A stretch of DNA of 64,000 nt, from the NCBI GenBank assembly GCA_034440615.1, contig JAOTOM010004747.1:62001-126000 (forward strand), read 5' to 3'. The stretch comes from Ashinkailepas kermadecensis. Taxonomy: Eukaryota > Arthropoda > Thecostraca > Neolepadidae. The notes under the pieces were generated by a model that made no database searches, had not been told where the DNA came from, and saw only the letters and a program-made list of their open reading frames with translations. Positions 48,345-59,209 of this stretch are shown here, piece by piece. A program made the translations under genes and the position numbers. How positions within the stretch are numbered: the stretch's first letter is position 1; the number at the start of each line of letters is the position of its first letter.

Positions 48345-48345
48345 C
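47600..48345. repeat. Direct duplication of about 260 bp, two copies
   Basis: TGTAAGCAGAACTT.A.CAGCATAGAACCCTCGATGCG, the segment with CTACCATATTGG.TTCCAAACAAT and the G-rich end GGGGGCCAAAAGAC..C occur at about 47600-47856 and again at about 48070-48344. Confidence 0.85.
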
Positions 48346-48849
48346 CAGTGACGTACCTATATTTGCGTCAAGGGGAGGGGGCAAACGTATTTGGAGGGGT
48401 CCACCTACTCAATAAAAAGTCTTCCGATTTCGACCACTATTTTGTCAAAAAGTCTTCACTAATTATTTTTATATAAAATAATTAGTGACCAACTAAATTA
48501 TCCTGTCGAGGGGCCTAAACTACCACTATCGTTTCTGATTCGTCGGATTTCAACCCTGGCTCCCCCATCCTGTTCGAATGTATTATTTTGGTATCCCTTG
48601 ATAAGTCACCTTGCACTGCTGAAATTACACCTACACAGATCACTTCAAAATGTAAAATTTACCAATTTCAGACATTCCAATTCATAGTGCCCGGTCGCCA
48701 CGACGCCAACGTTGGTGCATGTGCACACCCATCTTGCGCATTCGGCGCATTCGCCACACTTCGTGCGATGCTACGGATTCTGCTGGGCCTCCTACGCTTT
48801 GCTAATTGCTGCCACATGATAGACTTGCGCCTTATCTGACGTGATGAAA

Positions 48850-50300
48850 TGCTTTGTATGGGCATTCGCTGAGAAAATTCGATTAATTAAATTCGATTTA
48901 ATTAATCGAATTTAATTAGTTCCCCTCGAATTTAATTAGTTAATTAGATCGTTAGTTCCCCACTTCTCATATTTTATGATGAAGAAATGCGGATACCCGC
49001 TGAGCTTTGCTGCACCTCATATCTTTGATTAAACATGCTTCCAGGTTGGCTACCGAACCGAGGCCCTGCCTGAGTGTACTTCTTTGGACCCGTTTCGTAT
49101 TTCTTCGTCTACGGATGTGTCTTAGGGCTCCAATCCATTTTTGTTAGAGGCCCAATGCATTTTCGAAACCCCTGATCGTTTTAGGGTTTGGTTGCTTCTT
49201 TGTGCACCGATGATTTTTCTTTGTTGTCGGGGCGCTTTCAATGATCTCAATGTATTTATTTAGTGCCCGGTATTTTTGTTCGTTCTGGGACCATGTTGCT
49301 TATTGCGACCCCAACCTCTTTTCATGCCCTTGTGCGGTCGCATGGCCCCTGTGTGCCTTGAGAGCTTCCGGTGTTTTTTTTTGTGTTTTTTTTTAGAGTT
49401 CCCGCTATATTTATTTATGGCTGCAGCGCATGTTTTAGGGCCCTGTCGCTTTTTGCGAGACTGCGCTTTGGAGGGCCAGTTACATTTTCGGTCCCCGTTG
49501 TGCTCTTAGGGTCCCGCTGTGTTTATTTGGGGCTTCTGACGCACATTTGTTGGGCCCAGTACGATTTTGGGTCTTCGGTGCGATATTTCTGGGTCTTAGC
49601 GCAACTTATCGCGCCCAGGCGCGTGGTTCCGGGGACCCAACGCCAGTTATCTGGGGTCAACGCGATTTTTGTGGACCTCTTCTGAATTTTCTTTAAATTC
49701 CGAATCTCGGCCTCATTTTTCGAGTCCCTGGCGCCATGTTTTTCCATCTCACCTCGATTTTCTTCGAGCTCCGGTATGTTTTTCGATGCCGTACGCGATT
49801 TTTCAAGACATCTGATGATATGTTCGGTGCTCCGGAACCATTTTCCTGACCCGGACTTTTTTTGGAATCCCTCCTTATTTTGGAGGGCTCCGGCTTTCTT
49901 TTTCGGATACCGATGCGACTTTGGGGGTCACACGGTGCTTATGTGGAGCCCTAGACGCCAATTGTTGGCAGCCCCGACGTGAATGTTTGATGCCCAGACC
50001 AAATTTGTGGTACTACCGATGGGAATTATGGGTCCGAGCGCGACATTTGGTGGGACCGGTTCGAGTTTGCGGGGCGCGTTGTACTTGGCTGTGGCCCCAA
50101 CGCGATCTTGGCGGTTCCTGTTGCAGATTTTCGGGCCTCGGAGCGAGTTTTCTGGGGCCCGCCGCATTTACTTGGAGCCCCTACGTGAATTCTGGTGGAC
50201 CGACGCGAATTTTTGTGGCCCCAGCGCGACTTTTGGGGGCCTCGGCTCGATTCTTGGGAGCATATCCCTCTTAGGAGGGAGGGGGAATTTGCCCCTTTGA
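48850..50300. repeat. Strongly degenerate about 30-bp GGGGCC-type satellite
   Basis: From about 49100 to 50280, units of roughly 27-33 bp follow the pattern TTTTGGGGCCCCGACGCGA with high divergence. Near 48880-48950 there are AATTCGATTTAATTAATCG palindromic repeats. Open frames on either strand here look repeat-derived. Confidence 0.65.
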
Positions 50301-50496
50301 TATGCCACTGCAGCCACCGAAGGAATTTTGTGTTCAGCCGATGGCACCTTTCGGAGCATAAAAACCCTCCGGTTAATTTTTGCCGGGACTGCTCTTAATT
50401 TTCCGGTGCTGGGGTCCATTCGATCGAGTCTCGGTGTGAACTTTTGGACATCGAGTTCTATTTTTTTAAAGGTCTTGATGTGATATATTTGATGTA

Positions 50497-51510
50497 ATAG
50501 CCTCCTTGACAATCCTGTAGTCCTCCTTTGTAATCACGGGAGCCTCCTTTGCAATCCTGGGGACTTCCTTTGCAATCCTGGAGGCCTCCTTTGCGATCCT
50601 GGGGGTCTCCTTTGCAATCCTGGGGCCTCCTTTGCAATCCTGTGGGCCTCCTTTGCAATCATGGGGGCCTCCTTGATAATCCTGTTGGCCTCCTTTGCAA
50701 TCCTGGTGCTTCCTTTGTAATCCTGTGGGCCTCCTTTGCAATCCTGGAGGCCTCCTTGACAATCCTGTGGGCCTCCTTTGCAATCCTGGGGGCCTCCTTT
50801 GTAATCCTGTGGGCATTTGCAATCCTGGGGGCCTCCTTTGCAATCATGGGGGCCTCCTTTGTAATCACGGGAGCCTCCTTTGCAATCCTGGGGGCCTCCT
50901 TTGCAATCCTGGAGGCCTCCTTTGCAATCATGGGGGCTTCCTTTGCAATCATGAGGGCTTCCTTTGCAATCATGAGGGCCTCCTTTGTAACCCTGGAGTC
51001 TTTTGCAATCCTTGGGGCCTCCCTTGCAATCCTGGGGGCCTCCTTTGCAATCCTGGGGGTCTCCTTTGCAATCCTGGGGGCCTCTTTGCAATCCTGGTGG
51101 CCTCCTTTGCAATCCTGGGGGCCTCCTTTGCAATCCTGGGGGCCTCCTTTGCAATCCTGGGGGCCTCCATTGCAATCATGGGGGCCTCCTTTGTAATCAC
51201 AGGGGCCTCCTTTACAATCCTGGGGGCCTCCTTTGCAATCCTGGAGGCCTCCTTTGCAATCCTGTGGGCCTCCTTTGCGATCCTGGAGACCTTTGCAATC
51301 CTGGGGGCCTCCTTTGCAATCCTGGGGGCCTCCTTTGTAATCCTGGAGGCCTCCTTTCCAATCCTGGGGGCCTCCTTCGCAATCCTGGGGGCCTCCTTCG
51401 TAATCACGGGGGCCTCCTTTGCAATCCTGGGGGCCTCCTTTGTAATCACGGGGGCCTCCTTTTCAATCCTGGGGGCCTCCTTTGCATTCCTGGTGGCCTC
51501 CGTGCCAATT
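50497..51510. repeat. 21-bp tandem array (GGGGGCCTCCTTTGCAATCCT)
   Basis: About 47 units of 21 bp with frequent CAATCATGG or AATCACGGG variants and a few 15-18 bp deletions (for example 50808, 51000, 51285). The 3n period keeps frames open on both strands (a 350-codon plus-strand frame of NPGGLLC heptads; minus RIAKEAP heptads). The array has only the flanking sequence for support as a gene, so I call it non-coding. Confidence 0.95.
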
Positions 51511-51759
51511 GTTCGCACTCTCTTGATTTCTTGGGCCTGCTATCTTCCCCTAGGTGACTCCTTCTTCGAATTAGAGGCCTTCTCTCACGTCTTGGAGGCC
51601 TCCTCTCATGTCTCGTCGGCCTCCTTGCTCACTTTTTTCCTGTGCATTTCCGGACAGGGGCCTCCTCAAATTTCATGGGGGGCGGCCCCCCAGTCTCACG
51701 ACAGGGGGGGCGACTGCCCCCCCCGGTGGCGACGCCCTTGGGTTTGAATAAGTTGAAAT

Positions 51760-52235
51760 TGAGAACCAGTTACCGTACAAGTGAGACAAACCCTAGATTA
51801 TCACTGCCGGGCGAAACCGAACTTGCCTACAATAGTCACCCCTAAAATATTACAATTCTCCGTCCATGGCCACAGTCCACGATCGATTTTAGTGATGGTA
51901 CTGTGCACAGCTGCGTTTGGCTATGTTCCTCTTGGACATGCAATGTTCAATCTAATGATTACTAAAAACGTATTGACATTAATTGTAATTATATCTGTCC
52001 TCGTTCAAATCTGAAGCATATTGCTTATCCGATCTATAAATGTCGGTGGCTTGAAGCTTCGAAAATGCTCCGCCGAACGACATCTTTGTTATGGTTTCTT
52101 TGTTATATTTATCGATTGATCCTAATTGGCAATGACGTACTCTCAATCCTGCTGCAGACTGAATGAAGACTAGTTGCAATTCAATTCAATTGACGTCCTT
52201 CAGTACATACATGGCATGCACAGGTAGGTTTGTTC
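51760..52235. other. No gene recognised
   Basis: Unique sequence between the composite repeat and the exon at 52.24 kb. Confidence 0.4.
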
Positions 52236-52238
52236 TCT

Positions 52239-52418
52239 CTAGCCCTCACTGGACTTAGCCTGGTGGTAGCTTCGTTGTTCCTGAACCTGGGCATCCTCCT
52301 CATCCTGCTGCTCCATGTCCTGCATGGCGTTGGTTTCAGCGCATGTATGCTTATCAAAGGCTTCCTGGCGTCGCAGGAAGTTGATTGTGCCCTCCAGCTC
52401 GGATGTCAGCGTGTCCAC
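52239..52418 (-). CDS. Terminal exon of an unidentified coiled-coil protein
   Basis: Starts after a pyrimidine-rich acceptor CTCTCCCATCGGTAG and reads VDTLTSELEGTINFLRRQEA, then a Glu/Gln/Asp-rich helix (MQDMEQQDEEDAQVQEQ), ending in TAG 52239-52241. An in-frame stop lies immediately upstream, so the exon edge is forced. About 59 residues, predicted to be entirely coiled coil. Upstream exons (higher coordinates) were not found; a separate gene from the one at 42.5-45.7 kb is likely because this exon has its own stop. Family not recognised. Confidence 0.45.
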   Translation of the reverse strand: MDTLTSELEGTINFLRRQEAFDKHTCAETNAMQDMEQQDEEDAQVQEQRSYHQAKSSEG

Positions 52419-52419
52419 C

Positions 52420-55190
52420 TACCGATGGGAGAGGTGCAGTCACGAGAACAACTGCGGCGGCTCGCCATGCAACTGAACCACACTGTGCCCAATGGCGAGA
52501 GGAGCGGGTGCCAAGTGTCAAGAGTATGTTTAGTAAGGGCGAGGGTGGGGAAGCAAACACTTTCAGCGTTAGGGAGCAAAACCATTCTCAAGTTGCTTCC
52601 TTCTGTGCAACGTCCATAAGGTAAGCGATGAAGCTTATCCAAGGGGACGGCTGCATCCCCCCCCCCCCCCGTTCCTACGCTATTGCTGGTGCCTGTATAT
52701 TGAGCGCTGGAAAGTTCCCGGTTGACGGAGTCATATTCCAAACATGCGTATGTGTTCGCGGCGCGTAACTTCCGTTGAACTGTCCAGCTCCCACACCCCG
52801 TGTTCCACCAGCGCTGATCGCCTCCTGGCCCAGCTGCTAGTTATGGGTCCATCTTATATTCGATTCAGTCAACCGTTCCGCACCAGGGTGCCAGCACGAA
52901 CCCTCTCGCGCCTACCGCACCCGGGCCTCCGTCACCTCTGCTTCACTCGGCAGCCGGCCGGCCACGCACACAATTTCCGCCAATCGCACGTCAACACGAC
53001 ACCTCAGTCGCCACCGCCGCGTGACCCGACACGAGAACATGGGCCAGATTGGCGGCGGCCGGCGGCCAAACAACTGTCGCCGCACGCTCGCCAAACGCAG
53101 CACGCACACCGAAACAATTGCCGCCACACGTCCAAAGTTTTAGCCTCTTGAAGACCGACTACACTTGATCCTCCTTCACGAAAGAAAAAAAACATCAGCG
53201 ATACACGACACATTACATGGCATCAAAATTCACATCTTATCACCGAAACTGTAGTCACACAAATGACCACTGGCATCACCAAGAATTGACTACTGATGGT
53301 AAATGTTGATATAGCCATGTAACAGTCACGGTGGTTGCTACGGTTAAAAAAGTAGGACACACAGAGGTCAGGGCACTCGCTTAATTAACGACTAGAGCAT
53401 GCGGCTTCGCTGGCGCCTAGTTCTACTGAATGCTAGTCTCTCGTGTTTACGCCCATCAACCTTATCCACTGCGGCCTTGGCCGGGAGCATGCAGACCGGC
53501 AGCGCCACGAAGAGCTTGCGGCATCGCAAGATCAGAAGGCAACGCGTGTGCCCGAATACCAGCGACAGACGGAAGGACAGGCGGGCGACGACGCATTGAC
53601 GACGAAAAGAACCTCAGCTTCACGACAAAGTCGCAGCAGATAGGGCGCTTGATATCAAGTCAAAGACCCACGGGCTTGATAGCAGCGCACTCACCGCTGT
53701 CGCCATTATAAGCGCGGCGCTTGGTTTCAGTTGAACCGTCCAGCTCCCGCTGCTCCAGTGTCCAGCCGGCGCCGGGCACCTCCGAGCACAGCCGCCAATC
53801 GCCGCTTCATCTTGTCTTATCATCGTCTTGTGCTCGCTTCAGTCAAGCCCTGTTCCGCATTTACAAATGCGCAATGCGTATCCTCATGAACCCTTAACGC
53901 GCGCAGAGGTCTCAATATCTGCAATATATGTTGTCGATATGCGCATATACGGGTTGAGAAACAGCAAGTTTCATCCCTCCTTCAACCATGTTTTGTGATG
54001 TATGTATGTGTATGCACTTCATTGCGGTATGATTTACGGACAAACTACAAGACCAGCTAATCAGTGAAGATTAATGGTTGAATAGTTTTTTTTTAAATGA
54101 AAGTTCATGGGTAACTGGTGTAGAAATGAATGCTTCTGCATGCTTTCTGCTGGGAAGAAGAATCAGGATGTTGCGCTTGCGCAGGCAAAAAGTGTACTCC
54201 ATAGCATTATTCTTTCGTAGCGGTGGCTACTTTTGTCAGACAGGTTCCACGGGATGTGGTGACGAAATTATGGGGAAGAATGCTTAATTCATGTATAAGA
54301 CAGATTCGTCAGCATTGTAAGGCCATTTGAGTTGTAAGGTCCAGTGCTTACAACATTATATTACACATATACAACATACAACATTATATTTCATCTGAAT
54401 CGGTTGAAGGCTGGCGCTGGAAGGTATGGCGAGATTTTATCCAGGCGCTTTATCTGACCTCGGTTTGACCTTGACCACGGATTTTTGTGCGATGTGCTTC
54501 TAGCTCTTGGGCAGTGTGCCGTCATTGGCAGTCTTGGCCTTGGGTTCTATATCTGACCAGTTATGGCCTTGATCTCGGATTATTTTCGATGTGCTACCAA
54601 CCCTTGTCGGGGTTATATACGCTGAGAAAGCTTCGCTCAAAATCGGTTGAGAATTACGCCTCTGAGAAGGCACAGCGTTCTCCGGTGAATCCTAATACGA
54701 GTATGAAACTGCTTTGAGAGACGTGCGCTTCCATAGCAAAAGGGAGATAAACAGGAGGGAAATAATGGGTGATGGAAATGTGGATATCACGAGTTATTGA
54801 TGTGCTGGTTAGTTAGTCATTGGGATTTTTGGGTGAGTCAACCAAATGCTTTTGTTAATGTGTATATTTGTGAGCTGTGCTCATGTATTGAAGTATTTTG
54901 GAAGAAAAAAGTTCGCACGTAACAAATTATAAATGGTATAACAAGATAAAATATTAAATAAGTCAAACAGCATAAAGATTGCATAAAGCGTACAGATAAA
55001 GCATAAAGATTGCATTCTCGATGTACTACGACAATTCTGAGACAAAATATGTAATTACCTAGGTACCTGTGACTGTAGACCTTTGTTGTCCTTTAGCCAT
55101 TCGTTCTTGTTCTCGTCTAGTCTTGTCTTTTTCCGAACACCGGCGTCAACCCTGGGGAGTAAAGCATCACAGCCAACATTAGCGGATATG
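52420..55190. other. No gene recognised; one dispersed duplicate
   Basis: Around 52768-52900 and 53718-53850 a phrase such as GTTGAACYGTCCAGCTCCC, with CGCTTC..CAGTCAA.CC.TTCCGCA, occurs twice about 950 bp apart. At about 54805-54850 the minus strand CCCAATGACTAACTAACC is another LINE tail. The rest is featureless. Confidence 0.45.
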
Positions 55191-55198
55191 GGGTAGGG

Positions 55199-55350
55199 TG
55201 AGGGTGAGGGTGAGGATGAGGATGAGGATGAGGATGAGGATGAGGATGAGGATGAGGATGAGGATGAGGATGAGGATGAGGATGAGGATGAGGATGAGGA
55301 TGAGGATGAGGATGAGCGTGAGGGTGAGGATGAGGGTGAGAGTTAGAGTC
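55199..55350. repeat. (GAGGAT)n hexanucleotide repeat
   Basis: About 20 GAGGAT units with GAGGGT at both ends; all frames open (Asp-Glu, Met-Arg, etc.). Confidence 0.95.
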
Positions 55351-56201
55351 AAGATGAGGATGAGCGTGACGGTGATGACAAAGTCCCGGCGGCAGAGGCT
55401 GAGTTCCTGTTGGACTAGAGGACTAGGCGAGAGCAGCAGCTGGGTTCAGTTGATTGGCGCGAGAAAGCGTGTCGCCTCGATGTCACAGAGCGCGGACACC
55501 AGCAGGTACTTCGACAGCAGGCCAACCAGTTTTCTCCATAGGTTGCAGGCTTGCAAAGATCATCATCTGCAGCTGGTCCGTTACTATCTGCAGCCTCTAT
55601 TGAGAGCACCCCTGCAGAAGAAAGCCTCTGGGACGACGAGACGGTGTCTGGCGACAGGAACTTCGAGGATTTGACGAACACGTTATTGGCTGCCGACAAA
55701 TGTGGTGTTTCAAACCGCGCAGCAGCTGCTATTGTTAATGGCTTGTTGATAAGTTAAATACTGGCTTAAGTTGATGTCAGCCGAGTAACTCCATACAATG
55801 CCACGCTTGCGGTTGACCATAAGCAAGTGGAAAGACCCAGAGCAGCTGCGAAAAGGTCAGAAGCAGAAAGAAGTCTGCTGCTGCATCTGAATATCCGCGG
55901 ATAGCCGTGTATCTTAACGGACGAGAAGATCTTTCATTTGCTGCGGCACAAAAACAGCCGGGTGAAGCTGGCCCAGCAACAACGGGCAGATCGAAACATC
56001 GGGGAAACATATCGTTGTTGTTGCTGAACCGGTTAGGGAATATCTCACCCACGTTACCTGCCTTTCGGGAAAGCAAATGGCATGCATAAGGAGTTGCAGT
56101 CCGTCGTATCTGGGCTTGGTGGCGTAAAAATCGCCATGTGGGTCGACCAGACAGCTGTCAACACATGAAGAAGAAAAAACCGTGGTGTGATCCGCTTGTT
56201 T

Positions 56202-56216
56202 GAACTATTCAGTAAT
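56202..56216. repeat. Left target-site duplication of the LINE
   Basis: GAACTATTCAGTAAT, identical to 58751-58765. Confidence 0.9.
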
Positions 56217-58750
56217 TCAGTAAATTCAGTAACATCCACAACGAAATGATAAAGCATCTTCCTCCATGTGCGACCGAAGCACTTTTAAACATCTTCAACC
56301 ATCTCTGGCAACAAGGCAACTTCCCGGTAGCGTGGCGAGAGGCAGTAGTGATACTAGTGTTAAAACCGGGCAAGAGCGGACTGGAACCGCTCCACTATCG
56401 CCCAATAGCCCTCACTTCCTGTTTGTGCAAGCTGATGGAAAGACTGGTAACTACCAGACTAACGTGGTTTTTAGAAATTCATAACTTTTTCTCAGACGCA
56501 CAGTGCGGCTTTGGGAAGAACCGGAGTTCAATTGACCACATCTTAACCCTGGACACTGCAGTACGCGTAGCGTTTAAGCGGAAACGGCACGTCGGCGCTA
56601 TCTTTTTTGACATTGAAGCAGCTTATGACACGACTTGGCGCCAGGGTATTATTGCAAAGATACATAAAAGCGGTATTCGGGGATCCATGGGGTTATTCAT
56701 ACATAATTTTCTGGCCGACAGACATTTCCGTGTTCGCATTGGCCACCAGTTATCCAGAAGATTTGTACAGGTCCACGGCGCGCCACAGGGAAGTGTTTTA
56801 GGTGTAGCACTGTTCGCGATAATGATAAATGATATTTGCGACGTACTTCCACCACAACTTGGTCGGTCTCTATTTGTAGACGACTTTGCTATCTGGTGTA
56901 GCACAGCTAGACTATCTGCTATGTCGAGACGTCTCCAATTGACCGTAAAAAACTTGAAAGATGGGGTACACTGAATGGATTCAGATTTTCAGCACAAAAG
57001 ACAACCGCAATGCATTTCTGTCGCCGGCGTAACTGTGCAGGATTCTACCTCAGTTTGTATGGAAACCAAATACCAATGCCACCTGCGGTGAAGTTTCTTG
57101 GGGTGACTTTTGATTCACGTCTTAGTTATACAGTACACTTTAGAACACTCCGTGACAAGTGTTTTAAATCGCTGAACATATTAAAGTGTGTATCTCGCAC
57201 TAGCTATGGAGCTGACAGATACTCACTGATCCTGTTGTATCGCTCACTGATACGGTCTAAACTGGACTACGCTTGTTTTATTTACGATGGAGCACGCAGT
57301 TCCACCAAACGAGCACTGGACACTGTTCATCACACCGCTATCCGCATCGCGACCGGAGCATTTCGCACGTCACCCATCGTAAGCCTTCTGGCGGAAGCAC
57401 ATGAGCCGCCTCTATGTTTGCGCAGAAAAAGGTTGGGAATGCGGTACGCCTGCAAGCTCCGCCAGGTCCCTGCTCATCCGGCTTACCCGCATGTCTTTTC
57501 GCGTCGACTACGGACTCTTTTTTCAAGGGAACGGAATCTGAATGTCGCCCCGTTCGGTGTGCGAGTTCGAAAGCTTCTGCAAAATAGTCGAGTTCAACTT
57601 CAGGGAATTCGGAGAGCCCAGGACATGGAAACACCCCCATGGCAACTGATTGCACCGGAGGTGGATGTATCTCTCGCGAAAATCAAGAAAGCTGATGTCC
57701 CTCCAGCAGAATTTCGTGCACTTGCGCTGGAACATATTGAAACATTCTAGGATTGGGTGGCAACATATACTGACGGCTCTCGAACAGAGGACGGTGTGGG
57801 CAGCGCTTTTGTCTGCGGATCTGTCGCCCGGTCATTTACTCTCCCGACGTACGCATCGGTGTACTCGTCGGAACTTGTAGCTATTACGAAAGCTCGATGT
57901 TTTATCGAGGTGTCGGATGGTGATCGTCACGTTATATTCACTGATTCTTTAAGTAGTCTGATTGCTCTGGGCACGTTTTATCCATCAAACCCCCTTCTGC
58001 GTGACATTTTGTGTCGTCTTACCGATACGCAGCGCCTAGGACGACGGGTGATTCTATGCTGGCTCCCTAGCCATGTGGGAATTTATGGGAACGAGTTGGC
58101 AGATTCTGCGGCAAAGCGAGCAGCACATGCCCCGTGCACTCGGTCATTACCACTCCCTGCCACGGACCATTACCGAGAAGTGTCTATTTTCATCCAAGAC
58201 AAGTGGCAGGCAGTGTGGGATGCGACGCCTTCGAACAAGCTAAGAGCCATCAAGCAACGTCTGTGTCCGTGGAGCTCGTCCTGCCGTAAATCTAGACAGG
58301 AAGAGGTGACACTTTGCCGCCTCCGCATAGGGCACACTTATGCCACACACAGGTATTTGTTATACGGCGACGACAAACCGCAGTGCTCCAGATGTCGGGC
58401 ACAACTGACAGTTCGCCATGTTCTCATCTCATGCCCTTGTTATGCTGACGAACGTAGACGATATTTTGGGTCTGCCCAGGTGGCTTCCCTTAGAGATATT
58501 CTGTCAGACAACTCTTCTACTGCCCAATCGGGACGGTTGATGAATTTTGTATCATATGTTTCGTTCACAGCAATATATAACCCTCGCTAATATGTATGTA
58601 TGCATGTAAACTTTGTACCACAATAGGACCAGGTGGACGGCTAACCACGATGTGAAGCTCGATACTACTGCACTTCGTTAACTCCAATAGTTATGGGCGC
58701 AAAATGACCACAGCAGGCGACGCGCCCTAAAGCCCAAATAACTAACTAAC
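56217..58750 (+). mobile_element. 5'-truncated RNase-H-bearing non-LTR retrotransposon
   Basis: The element starts within ORF2 (ORF1, endonuclease and N-terminal RT are missing) and ends with CGCCCTAAAGCCCAAATAACTAACTAAC followed by the right target-site copy. Flanking 15-bp duplications are perfect, so this is a target-primed reverse transcription insertion. Size about 2.53 kb, same strand as the interrupted gene. Confidence 0.9.
56231..58590 (+). pseudogene. LINE ORF2 fragment: reverse transcriptase plus RNase H
   Basis: RT blocks in order: YRPIALTSCLCKLMERLV, NRSSIDHIL, FFDIEAAYDTTW (Asp of motif A), GAPQGSVLGVALFAIMINDI, LFVDDFAIW (motif C, VDD) and VKFLGVTFDSRL. RNase H follows from about 57750: YTDGSR, SSELVAI, IFTDSLSSL, LCWLPSHVGIYGNELADSAA, so all four acidic/His catalytic positions are visible. 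A C-terminal Cys/His block follows (CSRC...HVLISCPCY). RNase H with this RT type places it in the I/Outcast/LOA group of the Jockey-I assemblage (inference). Disabled: a one-base loss near 56955 shifts frame, and an in-frame TAG at 57748-57750 separates RT from RNase H; the rest is intact, so the insertion is fairly recent. Confidence 0.9.
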
Positions 58751-58765
58751 GAACTATTCAGTAAT
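58751..58765. repeat. Right target-site duplication of the LINE
   Basis: GAACTATTCAGTAAT, identical to the left copy; the next bases (GCAGT versus TCAGT) extend the match to 20 with one difference. Confidence 0.9.
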
Positions 58766-59209
58766 GCAGTCAGCTACTGATTCATATGCCAGCTACATTC
58801 TAACGAGCTAAATCAGCATGAACTATTCTGTCAACTCGATGGCGTGACAGCTGGTCCAAAATCTTCGGAGGTTCGTTAGGAAAACAGCTGACAGGAGATT
58901 TGGAGACCAGGCCTGTGCTATCGTTTCGGGCTTTATTTGGCCGGATGGGGAATATTGAGCGCAGAGGCGATTCTGCTTGCAATGCTGGCAGACCAAAACT
59001 CCGAACGTCGGCAATAGGCAACGTGGAAGATTCTGGACTGCAGAACATTTGGCAACAGTTGCCAAAAACAAAGTCTCAACAAGCCTCTATGTACGTGCAT
59101 GCCCTAAGTCCGCTACATTGCCCCGCAATATTTAGAACCCCGCCATATTTAGTCCAAACTGACCCACGCCACGTGCTCTACAAGATGATAAATATTGCAT
59201 GCTTATAGT

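Larger units (their letters stand above)
46961..51737. mobile_element. Possible composite element bounded by GGCGTCGCCAC ends
   Basis: The left end GTGGCGTCGCCAC at 46961-46973 leads into GGGGGGGC. The right end, read on the other strand, is GGGCGTCGCCACCGGGGGGGGC (51737-51716). The matching ends in inverse orientation plus G-runs suggest one repeat-rich insertion of about 4.8 kb, containing the nested pair at 47.2-48.3 kb and the arrays at 49.0-51.5 kb. No transposase was found. Short TTTGAA motifs flank both ends but no clear duplication could be defined. Confidence 0.35.
55550..59190 (+). pseudogene. Decayed repetitive gene split by a LINE insertion
   Basis: Left part 55550-56216, right part 58751 to about 59190. 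Despite frameshifts, several short blocks are legible in order: LLAADKCGVSNRAAAAI; VDHKQVERPRAAAKRS; IAVYLNGREDLSF; HIVVVAEPVREYLTHVT; GVKIAMWVDQTAVNT; RGVIRLFELFSN, then after the LINE FICQLHSNEL, CQLDGVTAGPKSSE and LGKQLTGDLETRPVLSF. From memory these resemble a repetitive uncharacterised arthropod protein family with blocks like FDGRKD, EHI..V.EP...YLGH, DGT.VNTG and CQLH.NELPLRHLF. I cannot name it. The two halves join exactly across the LINE at ELFSN|(A), which proves a single interrupted unit. Confidence 0.65.

Noticed and set aside
50534..51747. 350-codon plus-strand and 213-codon minus-strand frames
   Set aside because: Heptad repeats from the 21-bp array; no unique sequence with coding character except the flanks.
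53399..53711. Overlapping plus-strand frames around 53.4-53.7 kb
   Set aside because: Three frames are open at once, with Arg-rich composition and no splice support.
55198..55674. 158-codon plus-strand frame starting with Met-Arg repeats
   Set aside because: Mostly the GAGGAT hexanucleotide; the remaining part is out of frame with the recognisable pseudogene blocks.
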